A stretch of DNA of 64,000 nt, from positions 18,655,293-18,719,292 of the forward strand of contig NC_090176.1 in NCBI RefSeq assembly GCF_024679245.1, in the 5' to 3' direction. Under the pieces are notes generated by a model that had not been told where the DNA came from, did no database searches, and saw only the letters and a list, made by a program, of their open reading frames with translations. The position numbers were made by a program, and so were the translations under genes. The DNA is from Pseudorasbora parva. Taxonomy: Eukaryota; Chordata; Actinopteri; Cypriniformes; Gobionidae. This document shows positions 1-11,295 of this stretch, one piece after another. Each line of letters opens with the position of its first letter. The stretch's first letter is position 1.

Positions 1-134
1 AATTCGTTTTGGGCATCTTTAGTGAGATTTTTTTTCTTGAGTGGACATTTTTTGCCCTTAAATAAGCCACATGCCCTCTATGTAGATATCAGATAACAGT
101 TTAACATATTGTTTCAAATCATTCTAGGGCACCT
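1..134. mobile_element. Truncated end of a TTAA-flanked DNA transposon
   Basis: The last bases, ATTCTAGGGCACCT, are followed by TTAA at 135-138. The inward sequence matches, in reverse complement, the left end of the complete element at 51833-54270, including the stretch around ATATCTACATAG. The window edge cuts off the rest. A TTAA target site and a CCCTAGAAT-containing terminus resemble the piggyBac superfamily; the superfamily call is inference, but the shared family with 51833-54270 is visible directly. Confidence 0.75.
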
Positions 135-791
<657 letters not shown>

Positions 792-913
792 AAGGGGCAA
801 TGATTCCTCTCCCTTAAAAAAATTCTTACAAGTCATAGTAAAAGTGTTATTTGACAGGGTGATTAAAATGGTAGCCTGATATTTATTAAAACATATATAT
901 TACACTATATTAC

Positions 914-987
<74 letters not shown>
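914..987. repeat. (AAT)n microsatellite
   Basis: About 24 uninterrupted AAT trinucleotides. No coding context. Confidence 0.98.
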
Positions 988-988
<1 letters not shown>

Positions 989-3420
989 TAGTTTTCAACC
1001 CTGCTCAGGGAGAACCTTCTCTTGTCTTTTTTGATGCACCCGTACAAGAGCAATAAAGCTCTAAGTTATTCCAATTGTAGACAGATAAGATATGATAGGA
1101 TAAGACTGGGTGACTGACTGACTGTGAATCACTCCAAAGCAAGACTTCCTCTACAGGAAATGTGGCTCTACTGAGACAGGCAAACAGATGTCTTACACAT
1201 ACGTCAAACCTCATGAACATCTTTTCATCTGCCTTCAGCTTGGTTTCTTTCAAGTCACTCATGTTGATTACCGTTAGATCACTGTTTAGACTGCCAAGCA
1301 AGTGGAAACTACAGGTCTAATTCCTGTGTTGAGGTTAACATAAAAAGCCATGGCCTTTAGTAAAACAGGGGCATCTTTATCATACAGCCTTAGTAGACCA
1401 CATACCTAAAATGGTTAGGATATAGGGTTTACTAGTGTACTGTGAATGCCATTAAGGTATTAACTAGTCCCTTATGACATATTTGACAAACGTACTCATA
1501 AATAGTTTTACAACTCAAGGTCTTTTTTTTTTTTTTTTTTACTTTGTAGTATATAGTGTTGTTTAATGGACACTTAAGGCCTATGGATCCATTTTGAAAT
1601 TTAAATAGAGAGGAATGTCAAGACAGGAAATGTCGAAAACAATAAATGTCTGTAAAGGAGAATTATCACCAAAAATGCAAAGATCCAAATCACTTACTCG
1701 CAGGAAGGAAGAAGAGGCCAGGATAAGCATTTACCATTAGGAATTTGTTATGGAAACTTTTTCAAAAAAGTCGTTAGGGTCTGTGTTTCCTGTGAAACAA
1801 CAATTAACTGCTTATAAGGTTGGCACTAACTGGGTTTTTGTCTGTTTTTTTGTTTTTGTTTTTTGTTGGAAAAAGCCATGAAGTCTGAAATGTATTAAGG
1901 CCTTGTATTTTGCATACTTGTGCATTTTAAAGAGAGATTCAAAGTCTGCTTACAAATCTGGTTACAGGCTAGTGTACTGTAAATACTTTGTTGTTGTTAA
2001 CTGATGGAAATGGTTGGGGAGACGTGATGAGCAAGGATTGTGTTCTGCAAAGAGAGTTGGAGGTAAATAAATAATTTTCCAATGTGCTGCTGTTGCGGCT
2101 CCTCATGCAAATGCTTGTGCTTTGTTTCTGTTGATTAAAATACTGATCTTCTGGTCTATAACTCAATATCTCACGGGCGTTGGTGACTTATCTGCAAATC
2201 TCTCAGGTTGCGTTTTTGATAATGCACACTGAGTAATTGTCGCTCGCGTAAAACAAGCACTGATTTGCCTCCGGTTACGGGCATTTGTTGATGATTTTGA
2301 GAAAATCTGGGCTAAAATCATGCAATGTTAACTAATAACAGAGACAGGACTACAGTTTCTTGTATGTGGGAGCAATGCCTTTCTGTATCCATGAGTTTAA
2401 TTACAGTTAGATCGCACAAACACTACCCAAAAACATCTCTCTTTGCCCAGTTCCCCCTGCCTACAATGCTTCTTTTGTTTGTCTATGAGCTTTTTAAATA
2501 TAAAGAGACTTTTTCCAAGACTCCACAGCTGAATATGGAAAGGGCACAGACAAAGTGGAAGATGGAAGGGGTGATATTTAAAGGAAATAAAAAAGTCCTT
2601 TGAGAAACAAGAGAAGAAGAGTCCCTTTCAGTAGGAAGACATGAGGAAATGAAGATGGCATTCGGAAAATACAGACTTGTGGTATCTCTTTGAAGGAAGG
2701 AAAATGTCCATACAATTACATGACATCTACAAAGAAAGAAAAAAACTGATAAAAAAGATATAAAAATACTAATAATAGAATCAGTTTTCATTATCCATTA
2801 GGGCTGCTTGTTTCTTGCTGGCTAAATTAATCTAAGAGAGTTTCAGTCTTCAATATAAATTCATGTTTAATGTGGTGAGAGTAAAGACATGGACTAGAAT
2901 GTGTGTGATTAAACAAACACTGAAACAATCAGTTCAACGGATCTTTCTGAGACACAGAGCTCCACTGCATCCTCTCTCACACACACACGGAAGTCTATGA
3001 AAAGAGATGCAGGATGCGCAACTTATTTACCTGGAACATGGATCCATTTATAGAGCATCTACTTTTTGCCCACATCCAAAAAAAGACAGATAGAAGCAAT
3101 TGTGCCTCTTGGCCACCAACAAGAAACTACTATAAGAAATTATCTGTTGAAACGCATTGCATGCTTTGTCTTTTATTTAAAATACGTATGGAGTAGTGAA
3201 TAGTGAATAAGTCATTTTCTTCACTAAAATGTAACATTTCTTCTTCCAGTAAACAAAGATTAGTACTGATTTGGGTTATTTTGGCTGCCAGGCACTAAAG
3301 GTCCATAGTATCTCTTAAAATATCCTCACAAAGAGACATCCAGGACTTGACATTTACACTCGCCAATCCACCAAAAGCACGCCAAAAGGATTTCAGTAGT
3401 GGAGTGTAAAGGCTACAACA
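988..3420. other. Unannotated intronic sequence with a poly-T run
   Basis: No convincing exon or TE terminus seen. A T-rich homopolymer lies near 1523-1541 and a few TGAC units near 1110-1125. Short open frames here are not flanked by plausible splice sites. Confidence 0.5.
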
Positions 3421-3422
3421 TA

Positions 3423-3713
3423 CTCCGCAAGAACAAAGAAAAGAGTTCTCGCTCCCAGGGCTACGAGAACAAAATTACGTAATTTTGTTCTTGCAGCCCT
3501 GGTTTGGGAGTTCTCACAGTTTGTTCTCGACACACTGCCTGAGCAGAACTTTTTTCTTGCGGGTGTCCAAGAACAATTGTGTGATTGGTCCGAAATTTTA
3601 AATGGGGGAGAAAATGATTTTCTCGTCATGCATGGAATGTATTGGCCAGAACAAACTTTTTTCTTGTTCTTGCCACCTCGAAAAAACAAACAAATTTCTT
3701 TGTTCTAGCAGAG
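3423..3713. mobile_element. Palindromic MITE with TA target duplication
   Basis: The ends are inverted repeats (left CTCCGCAAGAACAAAGAAA, right TTTCTTTGTTCTAGCAGAG), each flanked by TA. An inner foldback is centred near 3478, where a block ending ACAAAATTAC is mirrored by GTAATTTTGT and each arm carries CCAGGGCT or AGCCCTGG. There is no coding capacity. The TA duplication fits a Tc1/mariner-type integration; the family name is not established from sequence alone. Confidence 0.75.
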
Positions 3714-3773
3714 TATATCCCAAGAGTAACACAGTCACTCCTACTAGCCAATTTGCCGGCTTAAATTATACAT

Positions 3774-4896
3774 AGGTTCTGGTAATATATTTAGAATATC
3801 ATTAAAAAGTTGATTATTCCACTAATTCTATTCACAAAGTGAAACTTGTATAATATATTTATTCATTACACACAGACTGATGTATTGCAAATGTTTGTTT
3901 CTTTTAATTTTGATGATTATAACTGACAACAAAGGAAAATCCCAAATTCAGAAAACTAGAAGTAAACTTGTGAAAAGGTTCAATATTGAAGACACCTGGT
4001 GCCACACTCTAATCAGCTAATTAACTCAACACACCTGCAAAGGCCTTTAAATGGTCTCTCAGTCTAGTTCTTTAGGTTACACAATCATGGGGAAGAATGC
4101 TGACTTGACAGTTGTCCAAAAGACAACCATTGACACCTTGCACAAGGAGGACAAGACACAAAGGATCATTGCAAAAGAGGCTGGCTTTTCACAGATCTCT
4201 GTGTCCAAGCACATTAATAGAGAGGCGAAGGGAAGGAAAGGATGTGGTAGAAAGTGTACAAGCAATAGGGATAACCCCACCCTGGAGAGGATTGTGAAAC
4301 AAAACCCATTAAAAATGTGGGTGAGATTCACAAAAAGTGGACTGCAGCTGGAGTCAGTGCTTCAAGAACCACTACGCACAGACGTATGCAAGACATGGGT
4401 TTCAGCTGTCACATTCCTTGTGTCAAGCCACTCAAGACAGCTTCAGAAGCGTCTCGCCTGGGCTAAGGACTGGACTGCTGCTGAGTGGTCCAAAGTTATG
4501 CATTTTATACATTTTGCATTTCCTTTGGACATCAGGGTCCCAGAGTCTGGAGGAAGAGAGGAGAGGCACACAATCCACGTTGCTTGAGGTCCTGTGTAAA
4601 GTTTGCACAGTCAGTGATGGTTTGGGGTGCCATGTCATCTGCTGGTGTTGGTCCACTGTGTTTTCTGAAGTCCAAGGTCAATGCAGCCGTATACCAGAAA
4701 GTTTTAGAGCCCTTAATGCTTCCTGCTGCTGACCAACTTTATGGAGATGCAGATTTCATTTTCCAACAGGACTTGCCACAATGATGAAAGCAATCAGTAC
4801 CTGGTATAAGGACCATGGTATCCCTGTTCTTAATTGGTCAGGAAAAGGAGCTCCAACTAAGTATAGAGTGCTGTACATGATCATACTTTTCATGTT
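3774..4896 (+). mobile_element. Defective Tc1-like DNA transposon
   Basis: The left part has the typical long subterminal region of the common fish Tc1-like family, including AAGTGAAACTTGTATA and ACACACAGACTGAT, followed by a transposase remnant. It ends shortly after CCAACTAAGTATAGAGTGC. The right inverted repeat and the 3' quarter of the transposase are missing, so it is about 1.1 kb against about 1.6 kb for full-length relatives. The left boundary is approximate because the outermost terminus has diverged. Confidence 0.88.
4087..4784 (+). pseudogene. Tc1-like transposase pseudogene
   Basis: Starts MGKNADLTVVQKTTID, the recognisable N-terminus of fish Tc1-like transposases, and continues through the paired helix-turn-helix DNA-binding region (roughly residues 1-110, including SKHINREAKGRKG). 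The frame is disturbed near 4300, then deletions remove the bases around the first catalytic Asp. Later pieces of the DDE domain, such as QSVMVWGAMSSAGVGPLCFL, appear in another frame, and the last catalytic Glu region is missing. As a DDE transposase it would have cut and pasted the element at TA sites. It cannot make active protein. Confidence 0.88.
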
Positions 4897-5667
4897 ATTT
4901 GTGGGTCAAAGGTATCGAAGTCAAAATTGTGGCCAGTAACAATTTGGAAATCCGCTAGCCACAGTGGCTGGTGAGCAAAAAAAAAAATGTAAATAGTAAA
5001 GGATGCTGTTTTACACCAAGTGTAAATAGCAACTAAATCTTACAAAACAAAACACAAACGCCTCCAGGATTCAGTTAGGCTGTGCAGTGGCAGTAGTTAC
5101 ATTCATAACATTTGCTAGACAATTAAATGTGTTTACTATGAACCACTGAATGAACCCTATAATATTCATTTGACTATTTTTCTCTGATAAAATACCGCTC
5201 TAAATCTAAATCATCAACCTACTGTAGATGTATTTCTTTTCCAGTACAAACTACAAATAAACATTTCAAGTTTTATTAGGATGTAGAAATAATAATTTAA
5301 AATATCCACAGTTCATCTGGCCAAAAATATAGCTCTCAACTTAAATGTTGCAAATATACGGCCCTGCCATTATAACACAAACTAGTTTCACATATATTTC
5401 CCGCTGGTCTCACATGTCAAGGTCGGACAGAGGAGGGTCACAAGGGACCCAGTGGGAGACATGAACTGTGTCCAGACATCTGTGCAGCTGTTTTTTCCTA
5501 TAAACATAATTCATGAACACATACATCACACTGAGGACTACACAAAGAGTGGGGAAAAGTGTGTTTGGCTAAAGTAAGATGCTGACAGATACTGTGGAAC
5601 AAACTGTGAACAAAACTGTGAAATTAGATTTTATATTAATCATTTTTGCTCTCTTGGGCAGAGTTAA
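4897..5667. other. Unannotated intronic sequence
   Basis: No gene seen. Around 5014-5031 there is a near-palindromic ACACCAAGTGTAAATAG motif that recurs elsewhere in the window (near 7483, 8020 and 42302). Confidence 0.45.
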
Positions 5668-5882
5668 GCCCAATTTATACTTCTGCGTCGACTGTAGGCC
5701 GCATCTACGTCGTAGGCTGTGTTGCACGTTTAAACTACGATGACGTGCACTAACATGTCAATTTTACGCGGACTGTGTGCGCTGTGATTAGTTTGCCACA
5801 GTACCCCTCCCTCAGGCGTACACATGCTCCCTCTCCATGTGTAACTGCACGTCAACGCGGATAAGGACGCAGAAGTAAATGA
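5668..5882. mobile_element. Short MITE-like element with ACTTCTGCGTC ends
   Basis: Left ATACTTCTGCGTC and right GACGCAGAAGTA form an inverted pair about 200 bp apart, around a GC-rich core unlike the AT-rich flanks. I recognise this end type from fish non-autonomous DNA elements. A clear target duplication was not found, so the borders are approximate. Confidence 0.55.
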
Positions 5883-6775
5883 AAATTGATGCATAGCCCA
5901 TGGCTCATAGTTCATAGCCACTTCTATATATATATATTAGTGCCACTTCTCATGTTTATCACATCTTTAGATGAACCACTTGTTGTATTCCACAATTATA
6001 AGTCGCTTTGGATTAAAGCGCCTGCATGCTTAATTAATAAATGTAAATATTATGTGTGGTTGCTTTATATTAGTCCATGTATATGGCTAATATGACAATA
6101 AATATCACAACAAAATATCACAGTGTAATTAGTTTAACAATGTAAATCCTGTAGTGCAGTACAACTATAAGTCAAAGCTGACTAATATATAACAGAATGT
6201 CAGACTGAATAGAAATATGACTTTTCTGTTGCATGTCGTGCGTCAGAAATACAAACAGGGAGTGTTTGTCTACGATTCCTTCCCTTGTGTGTTTTCATGT
6301 ATGTTTAACAAAAGGAAAAAATTTATTTTGGAATAAGTGCACTTTACCCTCTGCAGACTTGGCACTTATTATATGGCTCAACAGAACAATCAAACCCCCT
6401 TTCCTGCTCCTTTACAGTGCAGGAAAAAAGACAACTGAACTGACATCTCAAGGCATATGCACAAGGCCCTTCATATCCTGATGTTTGCTAAAGAATGTAT
6501 TTCCTTTCTCCTTTGCCCTCCCCATGGATCTTTACTTTTACCACAGAAGATGAGAGGTCACAGATTTGGTGAACAAACAGCCATGTCTTGTACAGCCAAG
6601 TTACACTGTCAAATTAAATCTGAATGATGCTGTAAAGAAATTTGAATAAAAAAAACTAAATAAAAAATCTCAGGGATTTTTATGTGTTTGTGTAACTTTA
6701 AGGCAAATTATCTGTTATTTAAAGTTGCTCTGTGCTTTCAGTTAACAAAATTTTAGTTTGTTAAGTTCAACAAAC
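5883..6775. other. Unannotated intronic sequence with a SINE-like tail
   Basis: Near 6000-6050, AAGTCGCTTTGGATTAAAGC is followed by an AATGTAAAT tail, matching the common teleost retroposon tail also seen at 19165-19232. Otherwise no feature recognised. Confidence 0.4.
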
Positions 6776-6779
6776 TTAA

Positions 6780-7336
6780 AGGGTTATTTCACCCAAAAAT
6801 GAAATTTATGTAATTAATGACTCACCTGTTGTTCCACACCCGTAAGACCTCCGTTCATCTTCAGAACACAGTTTAAGATATTTTATATTTAGTTCTAGAG
6901 CTTTTCTGTTCCTTCATGAAAGTGTATGCTCACTATACTGTCCATGTCCAGAAAGGTAAAAAAAACATCATCAAAGTAGTCCATATGTGACTTGACTCTT
7001 GAAGCATCGAAAATACATTTTGGTCCAAAAATAACAAAAACTACGACTTTATTCAACATTGTCTTATCTTCCTTGAATAAATTTGTAGTTTTTTTTAGGA
7101 GATTTCAGGAAATTCTAATTAACTAACTGATGTCACATATGGACTACTTTGAGGATGTTTTTTATTCATTTTCTGGACATGGACAGTATAGTGTGCATTC
7201 ACTTTCATAAAGGAACAGAAAAGCTCTTGGACTAAATATAAAATATTCTTAACTGTGTTCTGAAGATGAACGGAGGTCTTACGGGTGTGGAACGACATTA
7301 GGGTGAGTCAATTTCATTTTTGGGTGAACTAACCCT
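6780..7336. mobile_element. Foldback MITE with TTAA target duplication
   Basis: Bounded by TTAA at 6776-6779 and 7337-7340. The terminal repeats are AGGGTTATTTCACCCAAAAA on the left and the complement of TTTTTGGGTGAACTAACCCT on the right. Complementarity continues far inward (both arms carry the CTTCAGAACACAG / CTGTGTTCTGAAG and ACTGTCCATGTCC / GGACATGGACAGT blocks), so most of the element could fold into a long hairpin. It is non-coding and belongs to the abundant fish AGGGTTAGTTCACCC family. TTAA insertion is compatible with Kolobok or piggyBac relatives. Confidence 0.9.
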
Positions 7337-7524
7337 TTAACTTTCAAGTTCAATTGGCCTGCTTTTTGAAACAAAGCATTGCTTATTCTTGATATAGTTT
7401 GTTTGGAAGTGTTGTACAAGATACTATTCATCATTTTATCCCTTATTTAAGTATTGCATTATAATTTATTGAGTGTCTATTCACACCAAGTACAAATAGT
7501 GTGCCTAGTGCTTGCATTTCAACA

Positions 7525-7650
7525 TGTTCGGTGGTGCAATCAGTAAAGCATAAGGCTTAAGGATTGTTGTTTGTTACGCCATTCACCCGGGTTCAAATCT
7601 GCCTTTTGCTGAGCTCGCTCTTATCACTTTTCTCATCACATATCACATCG
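7525..7650 (+). repeat. Possible tRNA-derived SINE head
   Basis: A box-B-like GGGTTCAAATC lies about 50 bases after a box-A-like TGGTGCAATCAGTAAAGC, as in tRNA-derived SINE promoters. It lacks a complete tRNA cloverleaf and is followed by unrelated AT-rich sequence, so it is not a tRNA gene. The downstream limit is unclear. Confidence 0.4.
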
Positions 7651-8847
7651 GAAATGCATTTACGTTCATCAAAAATTATGAAAATGTTTTAAATGTGTAG
7701 GGGTAGGTGTAGGGAGGGCTTTTATTGTCCCATTAAGGTAGAATCCATTTAATAATTGTAATAAATATAATCATTTACGCTGTTGTTATTGCATCCTGTT
7801 AATGTAGAAATTAGGAAAATAGTATGTATCTGTCAAAATAAAGTATAAATTGCATGTTATTCCTATTCACACATATTGCTATGAACAGCTACTTTTATAT
7901 GGTGTCAATAGAATAGCACTATTTTCACTTAGTATCCCATTTCACTTAGTATAAATATCATATATTGCTGAGAAAATATGTTATTTTCATTGATTGTAAA
8001 TAGAATCTAGTTGCTATTAACACGGTGTAAATAGCCGCTGCCTTTTATTTACCGCATGCAACTGCAGTGTTAGCAAATTAGTTTTGTTTTATAATATTTT
8101 AGGGATGTGCATAAGTATTCAAGTACTCGGAAGTGTACATGATGATTGATGATCATGAAAATGAAAATGATGATCGCAGTGACCTTTTCTGATTTATTCT
8201 GATTTTCAGCAGGCTTTTCTGCATTTTGGGGTGGTACCTAAGGTCTTATTGGTTAGTGTTAGGACAGCATGCCGTCCAGAACGGAGAAATAAAGTGAAAC
8301 TATGGATTTGAAAGTACGCAATGATGCTTGAATCACTTTGATCCTGATAATACTATTATGTGCAAGATGCCAATCTGCCATACTATAAATAAAACACATT
8401 CTTTATCCTTTATTTGCTTGTTTCAGCATTGTTGCTGTGGGAAGAGCACATCCACAACAAGAATCGTACATTTAGACAAGCTTGATTGCTTGGCTGAGTT
8501 TATTAACAAGCTAGCAAAGCACTTCAGCTTTCTGGAGTTCATTAACTCAAATGGCCATGTCCGACACTAGTGACTGTGATTGTGTTATTTGAGACAAGTC
8601 ATATTCCTTTTAGATGTTTGTTTTTCAAAAACATTGATGATATTATTGACTATCCAGCAGTGGTATTTTTGTCTTGTCATATTTTTCTTAACAGTAGGCC
8701 TATGTTTTGATTAAAATCGCTTCACGTTATGGCTTGGAAATTGTGCAGAGATGTCTAAAATCACTTGATAAAGTAGATGAAAGATGTGCAGTGCCAATCT
8801 GCCATAGTATACATAACATTATAATGAGAACACTATAGAATGTTGAG

Positions 8848-9152
8848 AATTCCTACAAATCTAGACGCACTTACTCTGGAAGACTTGGGGTTAAGCTTTT
8901 CTTTGAGAGAAAAAAAAAGAACGGCACTGAAGTCATTTAAAAAAAAAGAAAGATGTGTTTCGAAGTTTAAGTTTAATCTATCAACTAGCTCCGTTTCATC
9001 TTCTTCGTATCTCTGGTTGGTTGTATCACTCTCATATTGCTTGCAGAGGGATTCTGAAAGACAACCGTTTATCCCGCCCCTCGGATTGAGCCCTGTCAAT
9101 GGTGAGTTCCCAGACCAAACATCTTGATGAGGGTCTGGCTTGTCAAGCTAAA
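8848..9152. mobile_element. Degenerate copy of the 9-bp-duplication MITE family
   Basis: Shares AAATCTAGACGCAC at the left, ACTCTGGAAGACTTGG inside and GTCTGGCTTGTCA at the right with the complete copies at 9500-9955 and 36573-37102. Much of the left half is deleted and no target duplication survives, suggesting an older copy. Confidence 0.75.
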
Positions 9153-9499
9153 TTCTTTGCTCTTTCCCTAGTGAAAAAAAAAAATCTATCCCAAAATGTA
9201 TTTAAATAACAAGTATACCCCAAACCATTAACATAATGTATTTACTGACATATCGCTTGAGACTTACTGATATAAATATTATAATGAAGCATTATTTAGA
9301 GTATCTGCACATTTCTTAATATTAAACCTAAAATTTGTTTAATATCCCTATAATACTATTCCACTTTAACACAATCAAATATCACGTATATCTTTATCTC
9401 AGCACTATTTTCTGAATAACTAAAGTGGATTAAGTACAATATTTGTTGTTTGTTGTGTCATAGAAATGGCTTCAGTTTACTGGTGTTCAATCACTCTTC

Positions 9500-9955
9500 T
9501 AGCCTAGAAATCTAGACGCACCCTACCGACAGCAAATCTATGTTGCCGAGAGTGTCATTTAGCAACTCTCAATACACTTGTGAGCTGGAAAAACTAACCT
9601 CTTGTCAAGGCCAATCACATCGTGTATAGAGTCGGTGGGCGGGGCTTAACATAATGATGGCTGAGTTGCGCTTGCGTGCTTCTAGTAAACACAGAAGCTG
9701 GCAAACGGCGGCCTTTCGAATCGGCTTTGACCGCGACTCTGGAAGACTTGGAGTTAAGCTTTTCTTTGAGAAAATAACAAAGAATGGCACTGAAATCATT
9801 GTTAAGAAGGGAAGATGTGTTCGGAGTTTTGCCGACCGGATACAGCAAAAGTTTTATCTGTCAACTAGCTCCGCTTCACGTTGCTCTGGTTGGTTGTAGT
9901 GATATCAAATTGCGTTCATCCCGACCCTCGGATTTGGGTCTGGCTTGTCAGACTA
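9500..9955. mobile_element. MITE with perfect 9-bp target duplication (copy 1)
   Basis: Flanked by TCACTCTTC at 9491-9499 and 9956-9964. The ends are TAGCCTAGAAATCTAG and TGGCTTGTCAGACTA, giving a short imperfect inverted repeat beginning TAGnCT. A 9-bp duplication is typical of Mutator-like elements; the superfamily is inference. An 81-codon open frame (9654-9899) is shared with copy 2. The insertion is nested in the hAT-like element 8100-10535. Confidence 0.85.
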
Positions 9956-10020
9956 TCACTCTTCAGCTTCACCTGATGTGTCTTTCTTCAGAAACATTTA
10001 TGCATTATTGATAATTAGCA

Positions 10021-10417
10021 CACTGTAAAAAATTTGTGGTGGTTTTTGTTGGTTTAACTTAAAAAAGTAAGTAACCTGGTTGCCTTAAAATTTTGAGTTT
10101 ATAGAAATTAAAAATTTGAGTTGATACAATGAAGGAAATTAGTTTTATAAATAGAAACTCAAAATATTTTTGTATCTGAACCACATAAAATATGTGATAA
10201 ATCATGAAAATAGCACAATTTGGCACGTTTCACTGCATCATCAGAAATAACACACACATAATTACCCAATATGCTTACAAAATCTTTTAATAATATTTTA
10301 ATAAAGGTTGTCGAATCTCAAAACATTTTCATTGTATTAACTCAAAATTTTAATTTCAATGAACTCAAAATTTTAAGGCAACCAGGTAACTTTTTTTCTA
10401 AATAATTTTTTACAGTG
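10021..10417. mobile_element. CACTG-ended MITE (EnSpm/CACTA-like), copy 1
   Basis: Ends CACTGTAAAAAAT and ATTTTTTACAGTG, flanked by CA at 10019-10020 and 10418-10419. The interior matches copy 2 at 40829-41178 closely (for example TTGAGTTGATACAATGAAGG). CACTR termini with a 2-3-bp duplication are the hallmark of EnSpm/CACTA. Non-coding, about 400 bp. Confidence 0.8.
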
Positions 10418-10649
10418 CAGTGTTACATTTCTAGTCATATTTTCATATTCTGATATGCATTTTAAGTCATATATTCCTTGACGATATTAATTAATCAGTG
10501 CTCAAATTAAAAACTGACCAAAATGCCCATCCCTATTATATTTCTTGACAAATTGTTCTGCATTTGCATTGTGCATATTCAAATAGTGGCACATTGAACA
10601 CAATAGCAATGGATGGCTAAAGCCACTTAGGGTGGGCTAGAAGACTTAC

Positions 10650-10730
10650 CCTAGAGCCCTTCTCAGGATAACAGAGACACCCTCCACTGCAGTCTCTCCC
10701 CCCACATGGTCCACTGCTCTTCTTCACTCC
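10650..10730 (-). CDS. col4a2: col4a2 exon encoding the 7S-domain cysteine-rich peptide
   Basis: An 81-bp, 27-codon exon in phase 0 at both ends. Read on the minus strand, a pyrimidine-rich tract ending TCTCTCTCAG leads into GGAGTGAAGAAG, and the exon ends TCTAGG followed by the donor GTAAGTCT. The peptide contains [17 protein letters not shown] followed by [10 protein letters not shown]. This is the N-terminal, cysteine-rich non-collagenous segment of the collagen IV alpha-2 chain, where the vertebrate protein reads [27 protein letters not shown]. In the family this segment follows the signal peptide and precedes the Gly-X-Y triple helix. Its cysteines take part in the 7S tetramer that crosslinks collagen IV networks in basement membranes. 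All four of its expected cysteines are present. The signal-peptide exon should lie at higher coordinates and the first Gly-X-Y exon at lower ones; neither was found here. Confidence 0.95.
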
Positions 10731-11262
10731 CTGAGAGAGAAAAGAAAAAAGAGTGAATACAATGTTAAATGACACATTGAGTTGGTTGTGTTAAAAGCTT
10801 GCTTAATGTTAAGCCATGTGAAATGGCACAGTACATTTGATTCATAGCATATTTAGACTTACAAATGACAGACAAGAATATTGCAAAGTCGTGATGTTGT
10901 GCTAGAGGCTGTCACTGTACTGTCGGTTTTTCTAATGTGGCAGCTTGACATGAATCTCCCTCATGTTCCAGACACTCGCATGACTCTGCAGATGTGCTTG
11001 GTCAAATTGTGTCACTAAACACACTATGATGTGTGTGTGTGTGTGTGAGTGTATGTGTGTATATTATATATGTATAGTATATATGTGTGGGTGGTGGTGG
11101 CATATTTCAACTGTTTTCCCCTTGTGTTAAGACCACATTAAAGCTTTTAAAATACCTCCATCCTTTATTTTTGATAGCTTTTAAATACATTTTGTGTATA
11201 GATTGTATTGCTTAACCCTAATGCCTGACCCACTCAATCTTTAAATATGGAAATTCATTACA

Positions 11263-11295
<33 letters not shown>

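Larger units (their letters stand above)
8100..10535. mobile_element. hAT-like non-autonomous element carrying later insertions
   Basis: The left end TAGGGATGTGCAT and the complement of the right end ATGCCCATCCCTA form the terminal repeat. The flanking octamers, TAATATTT and TTATATTT, differ at one base. The same terminus type bounds the clean element at 47950-49393. No transposase is recognisable. Of its 2.4 kb, at least 850 bp belongs to later insertions at 9500-9955 and 10021-10417. Confidence 0.6.

Noticed and set aside
7525..7650. tRNA gene.
   Set aside because: Box A/B-like motifs are present but no acceptor or anticodon stem can be completed; better read as a SINE head.
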